Assembly (NCBI GenBank): GCA_020629835.1
Contig: JAHDCO010000012.1
Coordinates: 1-53,177, forward strand
Origin: Granulosicoccaceae bacterium
GTDB taxonomy: Bacteria; Pseudomonadota; Gammaproteobacteria; Granulosicoccales; Granulosicoccaceae
DNA: 53,177 nucleotides
Direction: 5' to 3'
Within the stretch, counting starts at the first letter, position 1. The number at the start of each line of letters is the position of its first letter. A program made the translations under genes and the position numbers. Shown one piece after another: positions 18,991 to 26,037 of this stretch. The notes below the pieces were generated by a model that searched no databases, had not been told where the DNA came from, and saw only the letters and a list, made by a program, of their open reading frames with translations.

Positions 18991-19344
18991 TCATGCCCCA
19001 CCCGTCACCGTCCCAGCGGCCTCTACCGAAAAGAACTGATTACCCCGCCTTTCTAACAGCCCTTGCTTCCTGAGCTCATTCTGCAATTCACGGCATAGCT
19101 GAGCACCTACCCCATACCGTTTAGATGCCACCCTGATAGATAGCTGCTGAATGTCACCCGCCTTCAAATCTGCCTGCATCGCTTTAAGTGCCTTGTTGTA
19201 TCGCTTGCGTTCAGATGGCTTGTACTGACTTCGCCGCCCCTGCGTTACCTGACGGCTTTCAGAATGGCGGCTCGGTGCTTTTTTTCGGGTGCGCTCCCTT
19301 TTGCTGTAGAACGCTTCACCGAAGATGCCACTGTGCCACGCCAA
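18991..19344 (-). CDS. Winged-helix-like domain, probable -1 frameshift extension
   Basis: Open frame of 117 codons overlapping the end of the upstream membrane-protein gene by 100 nt. It lacks a credible own start: the first possible codon is a TTG without ribosome site, and the first ATG is at codon 55. From about residue 45 it reads like a winged helix (LSIRVASKRYGVGAQLCREL ... KQGLLERRG). The overlap holds a canonical A AAA AAG slippery site in exactly the frame needed to enter it (see 19233-19299). It is best read as the C-terminal 95 residues of a 338-aa transframe protein rather than an independent gene. Confidence 0.65.
   Translation of the reverse strand: MAWHSGIFGEAFYSKRERTRKKAPSRHSESRQVTQGRRSQYKPSERKRYNKALKAMQADLKAGDIQQLSIRVASKRYGVGAQLCRELQNELRKQGLLERRGNQFFSVEAAGTVTGGA
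19233..19299 (-). promoter_or_regulatory. Candidate programmed -1 ribosomal frameshift signal, dnaX-like
   Basis: Read on the minus strand: an SD-like AGGGAG (19294-19299), 9 nt, then the heptamer A AAA AAG (19278-19284) in the zero frame of the membrane gene (GAA AAA AAG), a 6-nt spacer, then GCCGCC (19266-19271) pairing with GGCGGC (19233-19238). Inside that stem is a second hairpin, CTGA/TCAG with a 6-nt loop. The zero-frame stop TAA (19245-19247) lies within the structure. These are the three elements of the E. coli dnaX frameshift site, with near-identical spacing. Confidence 0.75.
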
Positions 19345-20006
19345 GCCATCGCCCCAAACAGCATAGACAAGCTGATAGGTATGGCGCTCATCAGCACCCC
19401 AATACCGAACGCTAGATTACTTTGATTCAATCCGAATGGAAGCTCACGAAAAGCCTGCGCGGTGGTTGATACGTCCAGTGAGTTAAGTTCACGTTGATAC
19501 TGATTGAGCCTGCGTTCTGCGGTTGCAATATCCTGAACAACCTCTCTGCGTCTTTGGCCCCAATCCCCAGGCATACCGTTCAGAGTTGCCTGTAACGACT
19601 CTATGCTTCGTTCAGTGCGAGCGATGTTTCGTGCTAATTGCTGCGCTTGTGGGCTTTCATAGTTCTGGCTCTGGGTGGCTGTGAGCATGTTGCCGTTGAA
19701 TGACAATTGACTGGTGCTGATAGATGCCAGCTCGGTAAATACCACCACCGATAAGGCAACCAGAATGATAAACGGCGGCATCTTCGCCCGTATCGCCTGT
19801 GAGAGCGTCATTATCAGAACTTGGCTACCAATCAATGCCGATGCTACCCCCATTATCATCATTACCTTCAACATACCCTCGCCCATTGTTTCGTGGACAA
19901 ACATGCCGAACTGAGTGATTGAGGTAGCCAAACAAAGGCCCGAAACGATAAAACCCGCCGATGCTATGCCGGTGGATACACTACTGCTAGACTTGGAATT
20001 GCTCAT
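19245..20006 (-). CDS. Four-helix membrane protein with periplasm/cytosol helical domain
   Basis: A 253-aa zero-frame product with predicted membrane helices at about 12-33, 45-68, 77-97 and 197-222, and a charged helical region (118-178, with ARTERSIESLQ and ERRLNQYQRELN) between helices 3 and 4. There is no signal peptide and no family that I recognise; phage- and plasmid-borne membrane proteins often have this layout. The basic tail (KRSTAKGSAPEKKHR) contains the slippery codons. With a -1 shift after Lys243 the protein continues into the winged-helix-like frame for 338 aa in total. ATG 20006 has GGAT 9 nt upstream. Confidence 0.75.
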   Translation of the reverse strand: MSNSKSSSSVSTGIASAGFIVSGLCLATSITQFGMFVHETMGEGMLKVMMIMGVASALIGSQVLIMTLSQAIRAKMPPFIILVALSVVVFTELASISTSQLSFNGNMLTATQSQNYESPQAQQLARNIARTERSIESLQATLNGMPGDWGQRRREVVQDIATAERRLNQYQRELNSLDVSTTAQAFRELPFGLNQSNLAFGIGVLMSAIPISLSMLFGAMAWRGTVASSVKRSTAKGSAPEKKHRAAILKAVR

Positions 20007-20415
20007 AGATCACATCCGTATATGTGGTTGATTGGAAAGTCGCCCGATCCCGATTGCCGTCGGTATGAGCGCGTCTTTCATGGTGCAGACTTTGTGCCTG
20101 CCCTGTGATCTGTTTGCGGCCTGTGTTGGTTTTGGTTGAATCTCTCTTGCGGGTGTGTTGGTTAATTGTTTGCTAAAACAACGGCTTAAAGCATCACACC
20201 GCTTTCCAAATTTTCGGTGATTTGCAGGTAGGGTGCCGGTCTGTGTAGGCGCTTTTTACAGCCAAGTTCTGTGGCCTAATGACCTGAATCACAAATCTGT
20301 ATTCCACTTGCTAACTTGTAAATTCTTTTCTTTTATTCAACTAACTAACAGTTTTACTAGTTTGCCCCTGATCTGCTTGAATTAGACTGAAGCGGTCTCA
20401 TGGGGAGCTGAAACC
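20007..20415. other. Intergenic region between divergent element genes
   Basis: About 400 bp between the minus-strand membrane gene and the plus-strand gene at 20416. It becomes AT-rich toward the right side (20300-20370). It must hold promoters for both directions; I see no clear consensus boxes, iterons or RNA gene. Confidence 0.4.
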
Positions 20416-20790
20416 GTGGTAAGCGCAAGCGATATAAAACCTGCTGAAAAGAAAAGTCTAATCGGAACTTTTATATTGGTTTTTCTATTCGGTCCGCTCG
20501 GTGCTCTTTATGTAAGCGCTCCTTTCGCCGCAATTTATCTAGTGGTCGCAATTGGCGTTGCCTTGGTAACGGGTGGCTTCGGCGTTATTTTAGTTTGGCT
20601 GGTTTATCTTCTTTACGCGCCTGAGATGGTTAGTCGCCAGAACAAAGCTGAAAGAGAAAGAGTTCGTTTAGCCAAGCTGGAAATTGAAGAACAAGCGAAC
20701 AAACTGGCTCTAGAAGAAAAGCGTCATCAGGAGTTGCTTGATGCGGTGAAGCAGGGGAAAATCAAAAACATATCTGATATAGAATTTTGA
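20416..20790 (+). CDS. Small two-helix membrane protein with coiled-coil tail
   Basis: A 124-aa product with two hydrophobic helices (about 15-37 and 40-70, rich in Gly, Ala and Val) followed by a basic/acidic helix (NKAERERVRLAKLEIEEQ) likely to form a coiled coil. A GGGGAG ribosome site lies 9 nt before GTG 20416. No family recognised. It stands alone on the plus strand and converges with the gene at 20839. Confidence 0.7.
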   Translation: MVSASDIKPAEKKSLIGTFILVFLFGPLGALYVSAPFAAIYLVVAIGVALVTGGFGVILVWLVYLLYAPEMVSRQNKAERERVRLAKLEIEEQANKLALEEKRHQELLDAVKQGKIKNISDIEF

Positions 20791-20798
20791 AAGGTTCA

Positions 20799-20821
20799 GC
20801 CCCACCTGAGATGGCTGGGGC
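20799..20821. terminator. Hairpin between convergent genes
   Basis: GCCCCACC pairs with GG-C-TGGGGC around a TGAGAT loop, with one bulge. No T-run follows on either strand, so termination is suggested only by its place between two convergent stops. Confidence 0.4.
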
Positions 20822-20838
20822 CATACTTTCCGGTCGAA

Positions 20839-21393
20839 TCAGTGAGTAGGAATCTTTGCGAGTTCACTGATGCCCTTTATGACTCCGGCCTGAGTCCATA
20901 AGGCAAATGCGCCGCCCGACACTGTCTCATCACTGAGTCCAGCATCGTGCTCAATCGCTACTTCCAACACCCGCGCAACCGCTCTACATTGATCCAGCAT
21001 GTTTGAATAAAGATGTGCGGGTATAGCCGGAAGCTCTTTCTTACCCATCCACTCGCTGAGGTAATGATCCAAGAACTGCGGTTTATCCCGCTTTTCCTCA
21101 TCAGTATCAGCTTCCTGCAAATCACAAGCTAGATCATGCAATTCATCCAAAGCAACTCGGCAAGCCTTCACCAAATACAGAAACTTCTCTCTATCTCTTT
21201 CAATTGGCGCTGATGAAATGTTGGTGAGTTCGTCGGTCAGGTTAACCACTGTATTTATCTTTGCCCCAAACAACACCATCGCGTGGGTTGCGTCCCTGAG
21301 CGCAAGTTGCCCATCACCGGTACCCAATACATTAGGCAAACTCCTGTCATTGGTCTGGTTTTCCAATACAGGGTTACTGGATTCTATAGTCAT
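20839..21393 (-). CDS. Hypothetical element protein
   Basis: A 184-aa soluble, mostly helical product (MTIESSNPVLENQ... to AKIPTH). The frame is open to 21465, but ATG 21393 has a GAGAGC element and leaves a clean 22-nt gap to the upstream gene, so it is preferred. It contains an acidic helical stretch (HDLACDLQEADTDEEKRD). No motif recognised. It is second of a two-gene minus-strand operon. Confidence 0.65.
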   Translation of the reverse strand: MTIESSNPVLENQTNDRSLPNVLGTGDGQLALRDATHAMVLFGAKINTVVNLTDELTNISSAPIERDREKFLYLVKACRVALDELHDLACDLQEADTDEEKRDKPQFLDHYLSEWMGKKELPAIPAHLYSNMLDQCRAVARVLEVAIEHDAGLSDETVSGGAFALWTQAGVIKGISELAKIPTH

Positions 21394-21415
21394 GTCGTGT
21401 GCTCTCCGTGGTTCG

Positions 21416-21964
21416 TTATTGCTGCTGTGGTGATTGCTGAGCGTAGATACCGATGGCGTCATCAATCAGGTGGCCCACCGTCGAAACATGGCCGTCAACA
21501 CTGCACACGGCGTCGTATAACGTGCCTGCGGTTAGTGTCTGCGCTTCTGCCGCCAAAACAACATTAAGCAACTCAGTAACGGCGCTGGCTCGATCTAGCG
21601 TAGTCCCCACTAAGTCAGCATCGAACCCATGCCAAGTAAGTGCTTCGGCTCTATCTTTTATTAAATCCTCTGGACGATCCGGCCATGTGGAAGTCTGCCC
21701 ACCGATTGAACTGCACACGCCTTTCAATGCGCCTATCTCATTATTCAGCCGTGTGGTTAGCAGTTGCAGGTACAAACGGCATTCATCGCTTACAACTGCT
21801 TTAGTGCCTGCTTCGGTATCACAGGCATTCAGTAGCGGGTGCCGGATCTCTGCCAAAGTAGCGTCACAATCAACAACCATCTGTCTGGCTGTGGATAGCT
21901 TCGACGGCAAGTTAATTTCAGGCAGATTAAGACGGGCGGTTAATGCGGGTGATTGGTGTGTCAT
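21416..21964 (-). CDS. Hypothetical element protein
   Basis: A 182-aa soluble product with mostly helical, low-charge sequence (for example LLTTRLNNEIGALKG and ASAVTELLNVVLAAEA), ending in a Gln-rich tail. ATG 21964 is chosen because GGAGCACAAAAC precedes it. No family recognised. It is first of the two-gene operon; a terminator-like hairpin lies 110 nt upstream on the same strand. Confidence 0.65.
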   Translation of the reverse strand: MTHQSPALTARLNLPEINLPSKLSTARQMVVDCDATLAEIRHPLLNACDTEAGTKAVVSDECRLYLQLLTTRLNNEIGALKGVCSSIGGQTSTWPDRPEDLIKDRAEALTWHGFDADLVGTTLDRASAVTELLNVVLAAEAQTLTAGTLYDAVCSVDGHVSTVGHLIDDAIGIYAQQSPQQQ

Positions 21965-22383
21965 GTTTTGTGCTCCGATTAGTTTAGGTGCCAAGGGTGT
22001 TGATAATCTGCCAACAGACAGTCCCAGTTCCTCACGGATACCGGCACCCTCGACTCAAAATATCTTGCACAAAAAAACCGCATATCTTTCGTGTGCGGGT
22101 AACGCTGTTGGATTGGGTTATCAAGCCCTGACGAAACTATAGCCTACTGTTTGAGACTGTGTTGTACTGAATTTGAACAGTGCTCCAGGCGGTGAAAAGT
22201 CCGATACAAGATTGAGGGGTTTCGCAACTTGACCGAATCATTATGGTTGAACGCTACTGAGTCTCAAAATGGCAGATTACGGTTACTGCGGAGTGTGAAC
22301 AAATGTGACTCGGATTAATGCAGCTTAGTTTCTATGTTTCTAGATAGGCAGAATTTGGGACAAATTACGTTGAGACCAAGCCA
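21965..22383. other. Intergenic region with minus-strand hairpin
   Basis: About 420 bp between divergent genes. It contains the terminator-like hairpin at 22071-22098. The plus-strand open frame that crosses the neighbouring gene into this region shows no protein character and is rejected. Nothing else is supported. Confidence 0.4.
22071..22098 (-). terminator. Terminator-like hairpin upstream of the 21964 operon
   Basis: On the minus strand CCGCACA (22092-22098) pairs with TATGCGG (22078-22084; one G-T pair) around a 7-nt loop, and seven T follow. No minus-strand gene is seen just upstream, so it may end a small RNA, attenuate the operon leader, or insulate it from the train to the right. 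Confidence 0.6.
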
Positions 22384-22830
22384 GTGATTAAGAATTTCGC
22401 CACAACCTTTCTAGCTGTACTCCTCGTGACAGGCTGTGCCTCAAGTAGTAAACCAACCCCTAGCCCACAATACAAACCCCCAGTACGCGCCAAGCTAAAT
22501 CCTGTTTATAAACAGGTTCAAATTCCTCAAACAGAACACTTAATTGACAGAATTGAGTTAGGGATGAACCGCGAGCAAGTCAGAAAAATAATGGGTAAAC
22601 CAGACAAGATAGACCTATGTGGTTATTCTAATTGTGACAACCGTACTGACACCTGGACTTATAACACCATCAAGTGTTTTGCACCAGATACAAGACCATC
22701 TGTAAGAACCACTTACAGCGGTAGTTGTTCCATTGAAGTGAATCACGCTACGCAAAAAGTTGTTGCTTGGGATAAGGAACGAAGCAAAGCAATTGTTATG
22801 CAACGACAGTGCGTGGCCAACTGTCCATAA
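22384..22830 (+). CDS. BamE/SmpA-like lipoprotein
   Basis: A 148-aa product with signal and lipobox LLVTGC (Cys near residue 18), predicting a lipidated envelope protein. The block DRIELGMNREQVRKIMGKPD is the typical start of a SmpA/OmlA-like (BamE fold) domain. It has additional Cys residues (CGYSNCDN, KCFAPD, SCSIEV, RQCVANC) that could form disulfides in the periplasm. Start is GTG 22384 with weak GAGACC upstream. It lies within the mobile element; its role there is unknown. Confidence 0.75.
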   Translation: MIKNFATTFLAVLLVTGCASSSKPTPSPQYKPPVRAKLNPVYKQVQIPQTEHLIDRIELGMNREQVRKIMGKPDKIDLCGYSNCDNRTDTWTYNTIKCFAPDTRPSVRTTYSGSCSIEVNHATQKVVAWDKERSKAIVMQRQCVANCP

Positions 22831-22867
22831 AAATATAGAATTCTGAGTCAACAGTTAATGGAAAATT

Positions 22868-23074
22868 ATGAGCGAAAAAGACTTTAGTGACGAACTAAAA
22901 GAAAAAAAGAAACTTAGTGAAAAACGTATGCCTGAGGCGATGTTGATGGCTGGGCTAGCGCTAGGGATGTTATTTATCGGGCCGTTCGTTCACCCAATAT
23001 TTGCTTTATTAGGTTTCGGGTTATTGATCTGGTCGTTTTTGTGGGGAGATGGAGAGGTGGGGAAAAAAAAGTAA
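22868..23074 (+). CDS. Small two-helix membrane protein
   Basis: A 68-aa product: a highly charged N-terminus (SDELKEKKKLSEKR) followed by two hydrophobic helices (about 24-41 and 44-60) and a Lys tail. It follows the lipoprotein gene by 37 nt in the same direction, so the two may be co-transcribed. No family recognised. Confidence 0.6.
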   Translation: MSEKDFSDELKEKKKLSEKRMPEAMLMAGLALGMLFIGPFVHPIFALLGFGLLIWSFLWGDGEVGKKK

Positions 23075-23336
23075 GTTGAATAATTAACGTCAGCTGGGGT
23101 TAGTACGACATCAAATAACACAAATCCTCCAACGTTCCGAAATGAGAAGATCACTAAGTTGCAGTTCGTCAGAATAGCTCAAGTGGAGTAAAACCCATTC
23201 TCTCAACTCTAGCACTAAATCGGTTTGTAACTCAGAAAGGAGCAGAGGCAGTGATTAAACTTCCCATACGCAGTTAATCGGTATATCAGGTCTTTATTTC
23301 ATCTGACACTGTTTGTCGAATGAAGTCCAGATTTCT

Positions 23337-23555
23337 TCACATAAAAATTTCTTCACATAAAAATCGCTCATAGGCTTTCGATTCTAAGCCTACGACAACT
23401 CGGTAAATCTTCCGAATACTGTGCAATGAGTTTACTGTGCATTCGGATAAGTTGAGTTTTTCAGCAGCAGCTCTTAACACTTTCTGCAAATTTTCAGAAG
23501 ATTCTAAATCTGTTCTGACTCCCTGCTCAAGATTGGCAATCTTCGCAGCCACCAT
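23337..23555 (-). pseudogene. Remnant of ParB-like protein, HTH part
   Basis: A 72-codon fragment. MVAAKIANLEQGVRTDLE ... AAAEKLNLSECTVNSLHSIRKI matches the central part of phage/plasmid ParB-like proteins, where an AAKIANL helix precedes an HTH that ends in SxxTVxxxxxI. The usual nuclease/ParB N-terminal domain and the long C-terminal part are missing. Together with the fragment just upstream it suggests a decayed partition- or plasmid-like locus. It may still be translated, but I consider it a remnant. Confidence 0.55.
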
Positions 23556-23572
23556 TCCGCGCTACGATTCGT

Positions 23573-23992
23573 TTATATGGCGTCTACGGGGTTAAGCGAC
23601 AACACAAAACTTAAAGCGACGTAGCCAATGGCTTCGGCTTGCTTGCCTGCGCGTTCTACTGTGGCGCGACTGGTGCCGTGTTCCGCAGCGATTGATTCAG
23701 CCGTAGATTGCTTTTCAATTCCCTCATTTTGAGGTGTTTGAATGGCGCGATTATCGTTGCCTACAGGCGCGCCCTGAGCTTTCTTCCGCGAGTTATACAA
23801 CCGCCCAACAAACAACCGGAAGTCATCAGGCGATAAATTCCGCCGACCTAGCTGGTTAACTAGCATCCAGTCGATGACAGCCTCGCGATTGGGGAAAGCC
23901 TTGTGCTCAGTCTCGAACGGCAAGTCATGTTCTGTGCATATATTGTGGCGGTTATGGCCGTCGATGAGAATGTCACCCCAAAGAATAAGAGG
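23573..23992 (-). pseudogene. 5'-truncated ParB/partition-like protein
   Basis: The frame is open from 23992 (just after an in-frame TAA) but has no ATG or GTG; TTG 23923 would cut into a conserved motif. The translated start ILWGDILIDGHNRHNIC is the strongly conserved ParB-like core (DGHNR), followed by EAVIDWMLVNQLGRRNLSPD and an HTH (SIAAEHGTSRATVERAGKQA). The normal N-terminal 40-60 residues before the DGHNR motif are absent in all three frames upstream, so a rearrangement probably removed the 5' end. Confidence 0.65.
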
Positions 23993-24277
23993 TTAAACGC
24001 GGCTTGCCTCGGGACTAAAAAAAGTCTTGGTTTTACCAAATGTGTCGGTAGGTATTTGGATACTACCGACGGACGATAGCCCTGAAAGCCTGTTATACAT
24101 GCCTGACAGCCGACATGAAATTGGTGTTGCAAATATCTCTCACAAAAAGCTCCTCGCAAATCACCCCGATCAGATACCCCCGGGGGGGGAGTACCTTTTA
24201 TTTTTTTACAGGCAGCCATCAAAGCTAAACGGGTGAGGTAATCAGTAGCGGGGCAGGGTGTGAAGAAAAGCGGCCAG
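23993..24277. other. Non-coding segment with inverted repeat and C5G8 tract
   Basis: It separates the ParB remnant from the gene at 24278. It holds a perfect 8-bp inverted repeat, GTCGGTAG-N11-CTACCGAC (24044-24070), overlapping a second repeat, CCAAAT-N12-ATTTGG (24036-24059), and a C5G8 homopolymer junction near 24176-24188. The plus-strand open frame 24027-24236 is not convincing as a gene. Confidence 0.5.
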
Positions 24278-24622
24278 TCATCCAGCCGCAACATTCCAGA
24301 TCGCTGATGACCAACTCTCGCCAGCCTCAACCCGCCATATAACCCGTTGGGAAAGCCTGCGGTAATCGGCCCTTAATTTGCCTCGGTGATCGAGCAAACG
24401 AGCATCACGCGCTTCACCCAACAGTCGTACCGTGTTCATCTGTCTTTGCATCCTAGACAGCCCGCGCGGTTTGTATTGCGGCATAGACAGCGTGTGAAGC
24501 TCGACAGCGATAGTTAACCGTTGAGCCTCACTCATATGATGCGCACCCCCAACAGCGTCCATGCTGTCAGGGAATACGATGCGGTGGTTAAACTCGTGTG
24601 CCATTAGCAAACGCTCGCTCAT
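24278..24622 (-). CDS. Hypothetical element protein, paralogue-like of its neighbour
   Basis: A 114-aa soluble product. The C-terminal part, DHRGKLRADYRRLSQRVIWR ... GESWSSAIWNVA, matches in spacing the C-terminal part of the next upstream gene (DNGTLKPDYQLIYDRAVLDL ... GKSPEQVIAQAL), suggesting a shared small domain. Start may be ATG 24622, inside the upstream gene, or ATG 24604. No function recognised. Confidence 0.6.
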   Translation of the reverse strand: MSERLLMAHEFNHRIVFPDSMDAVGGAHHMSEAQRLTIAVELHTLSMPQYKPRGLSRMQRQMNTVRLLGEARDARLLDHRGKLRADYRRLSQRVIWRVEAGESWSSAIWNVAAG

Positions 24623-24875
24623 GCAATTCTTTGGCGGTTGCTTCTGGTGCCAATGCCTGGGCGATTACCTGTTCAGGACTTTTGCCAATCTTCAAATCTA
24701 AAACGGCGCGATCATAAATTAGCTGATAATCCGGTTTTAACGTGCCGTTATCTAAAATGTCGTGATCGTTGGCGGCATCTTTCGCCGCCACTGATTCCGC
24801 CACGCTTGTTTTTCCAGATTGGTGATTGCCGTACTGGATAATGGCAGCGAGTTTACTTGTTGATAATGTGGTCAT
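24588..24875 (-). CDS. Hypothetical element protein
   Basis: A 95-aa product with an Ala/Asp-rich N-terminus and a short helical C-terminal domain (TLKPDYQLIYDRAVLDLKIG, SPEQVIAQALAPEATAKELH). It overlaps the following gene by 35 nt. HQSGKTS superficially resembles part of a P-loop, but the context does not support an ATPase. Confidence 0.6.
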   Translation of the reverse strand: MTTLSTSKLAAIIQYGNHQSGKTSVAESVAAKDAANDHDILDNGTLKPDYQLIYDRAVLDLKIGKSPEQVIAQALAPEATAKELHERAFANGTRV

Positions 24876-24946
24876 TATGTTCTCGTGATATTTAATAAGT
24901 AATTGGTGAGTAGGTGGGCATCGTTGCCCGACAACTTTATCCGGCT

Positions 24947-25486
24947 TTACGCCGCATCTTCTAGCAGTCCTCTTGCTTCAAAGATTTCGGATGGTTCGAT
25001 CGGATCATCAATCCACCAATCGAGTTCTTGAACCGCTTTCGTGTACTCATCACGTCTAGGCTCATAGCCAATTAAGTCGATGAGGGTTGAATCCCAGTAG
25101 CCACCATTCAATGCACTCATTGCTGCCAATTGTTTTCTAACTAAGGCCCAATCAAGTTCATCTTTGAGCTTGGCATATAACTGCCTGCGCTCGGTGTTAG
25201 CGTCACGCTCAGCCTGCCTGTGCTGCTCAATTGCATAAGCATGGCCTTGCTTTAGTTTCTCCGTCAACGCTGCAATCCGGCGCTCGGTTGATTTCAGCTC
25301 AAAGTTGCATCGTTCGAGTGATTCGGCAATGACGCCCGATTGCTTTTGAAACTTTTCAAAGCTCAAATCGGTGTTGGCTTCGAGTTCAACTAATTGGCTT
25401 TCCGCTGCGTCTTTTTTTTCCTGCAAAGTTTGAAGGGCCTCAGTGGTTTCGTGATGTTGTTGAATTAAATCTTTTAAGGTGCTCAT
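24947..25486 (-). CDS. Coiled-coil element protein
   Basis: A 179-aa product. Residues about 1-110 form a long coiled coil (QQHHETTEALQTLQEKKDAA, LKSTERRIAALTEKLKQG), followed by a small C-terminal domain with LNGGYWDSTLIDLIGYEP and WWIDDPIEPSEIF. Start ATG 25486 (MSTLKD) is preferred over 25522 because of the AAGAG element and to avoid overlap with the preceding gene. Function unknown. Confidence 0.7.
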   Translation of the reverse strand: MSTLKDLIQQHHETTEALQTLQEKKDAAESQLVELEANTDLSFEKFQKQSGVIAESLERCNFELKSTERRIAALTEKLKQGHAYAIEQHRQAERDANTERRQLYAKLKDELDWALVRKQLAAMSALNGGYWDSTLIDLIGYEPRRDEYTKAVQELDWWIDDPIEPSEIFEARGLLEDAA

Positions 25487-25506
25487 ATTTTTTATTTCTC
25501 TTGTGG

Positions 25507-25755
25507 TTAGGCGGCGCGGCATATTTCAGCCGTGAACGCATAGGTGCCAGGTACAGGGGGTTTTACATAAGCCTCAAGTGCAAATTTGTTGAGGAATTTC
25601 ACGTCTGTTGCTCGGATTGATTCTGGGAAAATAATCACTTTCCATTCAATCATTAGGACGCCCGTGGGATCTTCGAGTTTTAGCAGATGCCAATACGGGC
25701 CATTGAGACATAAGGCGTCAAAGCCATCGGAAGGGCTAACAATTGTGTTGTTCAT
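25507..25755 (-). CDS. Hypothetical element protein
   Basis: An 82-aa product with beta-rich composition (GPYWHLLKLEDPTGVLMIEW, KVIIFPESIRATDVKFL). No motif recognised. It lies in the minus-strand gene train between the coiled-coil gene and the docking-domain gene. Confidence 0.6.
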   Translation of the reverse strand: MNNTIVSPSDGFDALCLNGPYWHLLKLEDPTGVLMIEWKVIIFPESIRATDVKFLNKFALEAYVKPPVPGTYAFTAEICRAA

Positions 25756-25827
25756 TTAATACTCACTTTTCTGTTAGTAGTTAGGCGCGGCGACGGGATT
25801 GCCACCGCTTGTCATTGCCTGAAGAAA

Positions 25828-26037
25828 TCACTGGATTAGCTCTTTATTTGGTTTGCAAAGTATTTCGGCATCCACTGCGTCAGCCGCTTTGATGTCTGCG
25901 ATTAGCGCTGGCTTGTTTCTGATAATCCATTGCTTGAGTTCATCATCAAGCTTTGAGAACTGGACAATCTCAATGCGGTCATCGTCCAGCACCGTTAGCT
26001 GGAATCCCCATTCACGAAGAGTCTGTGCGGCGTTCAT
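25828..26037 (-). CDS. TubC N-terminal docking-domain-like protein
   Basis: A 69-aa product whose pattern (AAQTLREWGFQLTVLDDDRIEI ... LDDELKQWIIRNKPALIADIK in outline) is that of the TubC_N docking fold: a short helix, two strands, then ELKxxIxxxKxxLIxxL. In phages and plasmids such small proteins sit before replication ATPases. Its start overlaps the stop of the DUF3631 gene by 4 nt, so the two are translationally coupled and may interact. Confidence 0.7.
   Translation of the reverse strand: MNAAQTLREWGFQLTVLDDDRIEIVQFSKLDDELKQWIIRNKPALIADIKAADAVDAEILCKPNKELIQ

Noticed and set aside
21453-22142. 229-codon plus-strand frame
   Set aside because: Antisense to the 21416-21964 gene, Ser/Ala-rich shadow composition, no ribosome site.
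24027-24236. 69-codon plus-strand frame
   Set aside because: No ribosome site; runs through inverted repeats and the C5G8 tract.
23860-24330. 156-codon minus-strand frame
   Set aside because: Overlaps the ParB-like remnant in another frame, Cys/Arg-rich, no conserved pattern.
24588-24875. P-loop ATPase suggested by HQSGKTS
   Set aside because: The protein has only 95 residues, no strand before the motif and no Walker B.
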